NCBI GenBank assembly: GCA_027311185.1
Contig: DAICZK010000061.1
Location: 1 to 8,269 of the forward strand
DNA length: 8,269 bases
Source: Sulfuriferula sp.
Lineage (GTDB): Bacteria > Pseudomonadota > Gammaproteobacteria > Burkholderiales > Sulfuriferulaceae
Direction of reading: 5' to 3'
Numbering within the stretch: position 1 is the first letter of the stretch; the number at the start of each line of letters is the position of its first letter. Below the pieces are notes generated by a model. The model was not told the origin of the DNA and searched no databases. It saw only the letters and a list, made by a program, of their open reading frames with translations. Positions 5,510 through 8,269 of the stretch are shown piece after piece. A program made the translations under genes and the position numbers.

Positions 5510-7495
5510 ATGAAAAGCCTGAAAATCCGGTGGCCATCGTGGGGCGTGTTATGGCTGGCCGTGGCACTGGGCGTGACAGCGCTGCCAGCGTTTGCCACCA
5601 GCTCCAAAGCCAGCAAAACCGTGCTGGTGTATGAGACCATAGGCCAGCCGCCAAATTATCCATTGAGTTTCAAGGCCTATACCTCGTCGCTTGGTTATAC
5701 GCCCGATTCGGGCCTGTCGTTCAACCTGGCCGCCGCGCAGGAGCAGAATATTGCCGCGAGTGGTATCGTGCAGGCTCCGGTCGTTCCGGCGGTCGACGGG
5801 AGCGGCAATCCCCTGTCGCAAAGCGCGTTGCTCAGTAGCGCCAACGCGAGTTTCGCGCAGTACGCCCTGCCCTTGGCGAGTCAACTGTCCGTTTATATGA
5901 CGAGTGCCGGCGCGGGCTCCGCCATTTTCAATTTCCAGCAGCAAGTCATGGTGCAGGGCAACAGCCATCCCATGTATCTGACCTGGCAGGAGATCGTGGA
6001 CAGTAGTGGTCGACCACGCTACGGCAACGCGCAACTGATCCCGACGGCACCCAATTTCGTTTACGCCGATTACACGTCGAAAGCCGTTGCCGCCGCGTTG
6101 CCGCCGAGTTTTGCTTATCCCCAGGCAGGCACTATCCAGTGGCAGCAGGTCAATCAGCAAATGGCGCCCGTTACCGCGATGCAGATAATCAACGTCAATG
6201 GCGCATTCGACGCGCCCTCCGCCGTATCAACCGCGACGACTTATCCGGCTGGCTGCACCGCGAACGCCACCGGGCAAGTGGGCTGCGACCCGGATTATGG
6301 ACTCAAGTGCCTGATCAATCACGCGAGCGATCCCTACACGCCAGCTTCGCCCAACCCCGCCAACCCCAGCGATACCGGTTGCCCGGCTGTGCCGATCAAC
6401 GGCTATACCGATTTCATCAGCATGGAAAACGCCAACGGCGCGAGCGGCGGCTATGTCGATTACGTGCGCACTTTGACGCCGGTGTATACCACCAGCACGG
6501 ACGCCAACGGCAACACGATACAGACTGCCGCAGTGACAGTGAGCGTCGATACGAGGACATGGTCGCAGAATGGGTATACCAACTGTAATTATGGCCAGTA
6601 TGTCATCAATCTCGTTGACAATAACGGCAATGCGATTCTCCCGCCCACGTCAGGGTTCGCGATTACCAACGCCTTTGCTTTTAACGGGGGCGGTGCGTCG
6701 CCATGGCTGGTTTATGAAACAGGAATCTATAATAGCTACTCCGACGGAAATGGCGGCTATGTAACCAATTACAGTATTTATCCGGCTTCCAATACCTCCG
6801 ATTTGTATGCGGAAATGTATCAGTGTCAGGATACGTCGGGCGCTTACCATTATTTTATGAATAATGGGACTGGGATAGTTAATTATTCTAATAACGGCAA
6901 TCCCGCATCATTTCCAGAAATTACCGGAGCTTTGAGCTGCCCGCCCACCGGCGCTACTTGTTCCGGCATTCAGTCTCCATTTTCATTTTCAGAGTTTTCT
7001 ATCTCCATCATCACACCCTATGACATCTGGAACGATCCACTGTCACCGGTGCTTTTATTTACGCCCGCGGGATCGCAAACCTTTATCGTAACGTATCCCT
7101 CTATTTATGCCACCAACCTGAGTTACTGGGGCTGGCTTACCTATGGCGATTACGCCGTCTCGCCGGTCAATATCGATACCACGACGGGCGGCACCTATAC
7201 CAACACCGGCCGCATAGGCTACGAAGTGCAATCCATGGTGAATCGCTACTATGTCACGCCGGACGGGAATTATTATCTGATCGGCAATGTAAGCAACAAT
7301 ACCATTGCGCCGACGCAGAACTACACCAAAACCGTCAGCCTTCCCAGTGGCGCCAGCGCGGCGGGTTACGCTTACATCATTATCGACCCGTTCAATACCA
7401 CGCAAACCTACGATTACCGCAACGATACGGTCAATCAGCTGCCCGCCGCCAATTACATTTATGTCGCGCCCATTGTCACCAACTACGCCAATTGA
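5510..7495 (+). CDS. Large Sec-exported protein of unknown family, possible pilus-associated adhesin or cargo
   Basis: I do not recognise the family. From ATG 5510 the protein has 661 residues, with a typical signal peptide: basic start MKSLKIR, hydrophobic core GVLWLAVALGVTAL, and likely cleavage after PAFA (A29). The mature protein is rich in Asn, Tyr, Thr, Ser and Gly and poor in Lys, as in many outer-surface or secreted proteins. Eight cysteines (249, 259, 267, 291, 359, 439, 477, 484) are confined to the middle third, suggesting a disulfide-stabilised domain between two Cys-free parts. The C-terminal 160 residues are Tyr- and Thr-rich and look like beta structure. There is no obvious transmembrane helix after the signal peptide and no C-terminal Phe/Trp typical of outer-membrane barrels. 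Type IVb pilus operons often carry a secreted soluble factor (TcpF, CofJ), and others use tip adhesins. A similar role is inferred here from position only. Bases 6721-7020 are noticeably AT-richer than the rest. Confidence 0.8.
   Translation: MKSLKIRWPSWGVLWLAVALGVTALPAFATSSKASKTVLVYETIGQPPNYPLSFKAYTSSLGYTPDSGLSFNLAAAQEQNIAASGIVQAPVVPAVDGSGNPLSQSALLSSANASFAQYALPLASQLSVYMTSAGAGSAIFNFQQQVMVQGNSHPMYLTWQEIVDSSGRPRYGNAQLIPTAPNFVYADYTSKAVAAALPPSFAYPQAGTIQWQQVNQQMAPVTAMQIINVNGAFDAPSAVSTATTYPAGCTANATGQVGCDPDYGLKCLINHASDPYTPASPNPANPSDTGCPAVPINGYTDFISMENANGASGGYVDYVRTLTPVYTTSTDANGNTIQTAAVTVSVDTRTWSQNGYTNCNYGQYVINLVDNNGNAILPPTSGFAITNAFAFNGGGASPWLVYETGIYNSYSDGNGGYVTNYSIYPASNTSDLYAEMYQCQDTSGAYHYFMNNGTGIVNYSNNGNPASFPEITGALSCPPTGATCSGIQSPFSFSEFSISIITPYDIWNDPLSPVLLFTPAGSQTFIVTYPSIYATNLSYWGWLTYGDYAVSPVNIDTTTGGTYTNTGRIGYEVQSMVNRYYVTPDGNYYLIGNVSNNTIAPTQNYTKTVSLPSGASAAGYAYIIIDPFNTTQTYDYRNDTVNQLPAANYIYVAPIVTNYAN
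6721..7020 (+). other. AT-rich island inside the 661-residue exported protein gene
   Basis: A hand count gives 131 G or C in these 300 bases (about 44 percent), with only 19 of 60 in 6841-6900. Neighbouring genes are clearly GC-richer. The segment encodes Asn/Tyr-rich residues of the Cys-containing middle part. It may reflect composition-driven codon choice, or a divergent or exchanged segment. Confidence 0.6.
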
Positions 7496-7496
7496 G

Positions 7497-7503
7497 AAAG
7501 GAG
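7497..7503 (+). promoter_or_regulatory. Ribosome binding site of the last, right-truncated gene
   Basis: AAAGGAG lies 5 bases before ATG 7509 and directly after the TGA of the previous gene. It is the strongest Shine-Dalgarno sequence in the window and supports a real gene here. Confidence 0.75.
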
Positions 7504-7508
7504 AATCC

Positions 7509-8269
7509 ATGCCTATCCTGCTCGCCAAACTGCTGAATTACCGGCCCGCCCTGCTGGGTGAACACGCTGGCATCGTGCGCCGTTTCGTCACGCGCACGCA
7601 CCGCACCATAGGCTGGGCGCTGATACAGATTTTGCTCGCTACCGCCGTCATGCTGCCGTACGACGAGACGGCTTACGCCGATTCGTCTTCGTTCGCGAGC
7701 AAGCCCGCGCCGACGGGCTGGGGTACCGATACGGATACCGATCCTTCCCCGGCGGCCTGGCATAACTGGGTGGCCGACCCCAGTCACTGGATTAGCTACC
7801 CGGCGATAGGCGCGCTGGCTAATGCTGTGGCCGTTCCCACCGATAATTTCCAGTTACTGGGCAAAGGCACGTTTCTGCCCGGCGCGACGGGCCAGTCGGA
7901 CACGACGGGAGCCGGATCGGGTCTGTCTGTCACCGCTGAGATGATTACCGGCGACAAGTGGATCACGCTGGGGCGTGAAACGGTAGGCACGGCTGGGATT
8001 ACAAATCAGCAAATATCGAGCGCGATGCAGAAATTCCCCAAAAATTCCGCCTATATTTTTGCCCAGTATTCGCCGGACAGCGCCACGGGCCGCATCGTCG
8101 TACAAAAGGTCGAAAAAATGCCCGACGGGTCGGTCAAGGTATACCAGGCCGATTTCACGCCATGGAGCGGCGAGCTGTGGAAAGCGCAGGGCAAATACCG
8201 CACAGCGCAGGAAATTGCCTATGGCGATCCGGGGTATAACCCGTTCGCGAATTTCGAGGGCACGAGTAC
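7509..8269 (+). CDS. Exported or membrane-anchored protein of unknown function (3' partial)
   Basis: The frame stays open from ATG 7509 to the right edge of the window, giving 253 codons, and the C terminus is missing. I do not recognise the family. A long basic N-terminal region (residues 1-33, ending RRFVTRTHRT) precedes a hydrophobic segment, IGWALIQILLATAVMLP (34-50), and the sequence ETAYA|DSS (cleavage after A57). It is either an extended signal peptide or a signal anchor. An in-frame GTG at codon 23 would give a more ordinary 35-residue signal, but the strong AAAGGAG fits only ATG 7509. The exported part begins with a Thr/Asp/Pro linker and a Trp-rich stretch (AAWHNWVADPSHWISYP, about 82-98). 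It continues as a soluble-looking domain without cysteines in the visible part (for example VTAEMITGDKWITLGRE, about 141-157). Its place at the end of the pilus cluster suggests an envelope role. Confidence 0.75.
   Translation, partial: MPILLAKLLNYRPALLGEHAGIVRRFVTRTHRTIGWALIQILLATAVMLPYDETAYADSSSFASKPAPTGWGTDTDTDPSPAAWHNWVADPSHWISYPAIGALANAVAVPTDNFQLLGKGTFLPGATGQSDTTGAGSGLSVTAEMITGDKWITLGRETVGTAGITNQQISSAMQKFPKNSAYIFAQYSPDSATGRIVVQKVEKMPDGSVKVYQADFTPWSGELWKAQGKYRTAQEIAYGDPGYNPFANFEGTS

Overview
The window is one uninterrupted plus-strand gene cluster that builds a type IV pilus or a type IV pilus-like secretion machine in a Gram-negative bacterium. The moderately high GC, the codon use and the Sec and prepilin signals fit a proteobacterium, and a betaproteobacterium is my best guess, but no phylogenetic marker is present. 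Eight genes are visible, two of them cut by the window edges. All lie on the same strand, and neighbours either overlap by 4 bases or are separated by at most 23 bases, so they are probably one transcript. I see no promoter, terminator, RNA gene, transposon or CRISPR array, and no gene-free stretch longer than 25 bases.

Layout: (1) 1-440, the C-terminal part of a PilC/GspF-type inner-membrane platform protein. (2-3) 437-1057 and 1081-1692, two tandem paralogous prepilins with classic G|FSLVE processing sites and four cysteines each. (4) 1695-2609, a 304-residue pilin-like protein without the usual Glu5. (5) 2619-3704, a PilT-type hexameric ATPase. (6) 3717-4766, a 349-residue prepilin that is a recognisable paralogue of gene 4; both look like two pilin modules in a row. 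(7) 4779-5495, a small periplasmic protein resembling the PilP of R64-type (type IVb) pili. (8) 5510-7495, a 661-residue Sec-exported protein of unknown family, rich in Asn, Tyr, Thr and Ser. (9) 7509 to the right edge, the first 253 residues of another exported or membrane-anchored unknown protein. This makes nine reading frames including both partial ones.

Inferred working model: the platform protein and ATPase drive assembly and/or retraction of a fibre made from one or both small pilins. The two large bi-modular pilins may form a tip or initiation complex. The PilP-like protein links the inner-membrane machine to an outer-membrane secretin encoded elsewhere. The two unknown exported proteins may be tip adhesins or cargo. 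The assembly ATPase, secretin, alignment proteins and prepilin peptidase are not in the window. The most interesting parts are the pair of bi-modular pilins, one without Glu5, that flank the PilT-like gene, and the two unrecognised exported proteins at the end.
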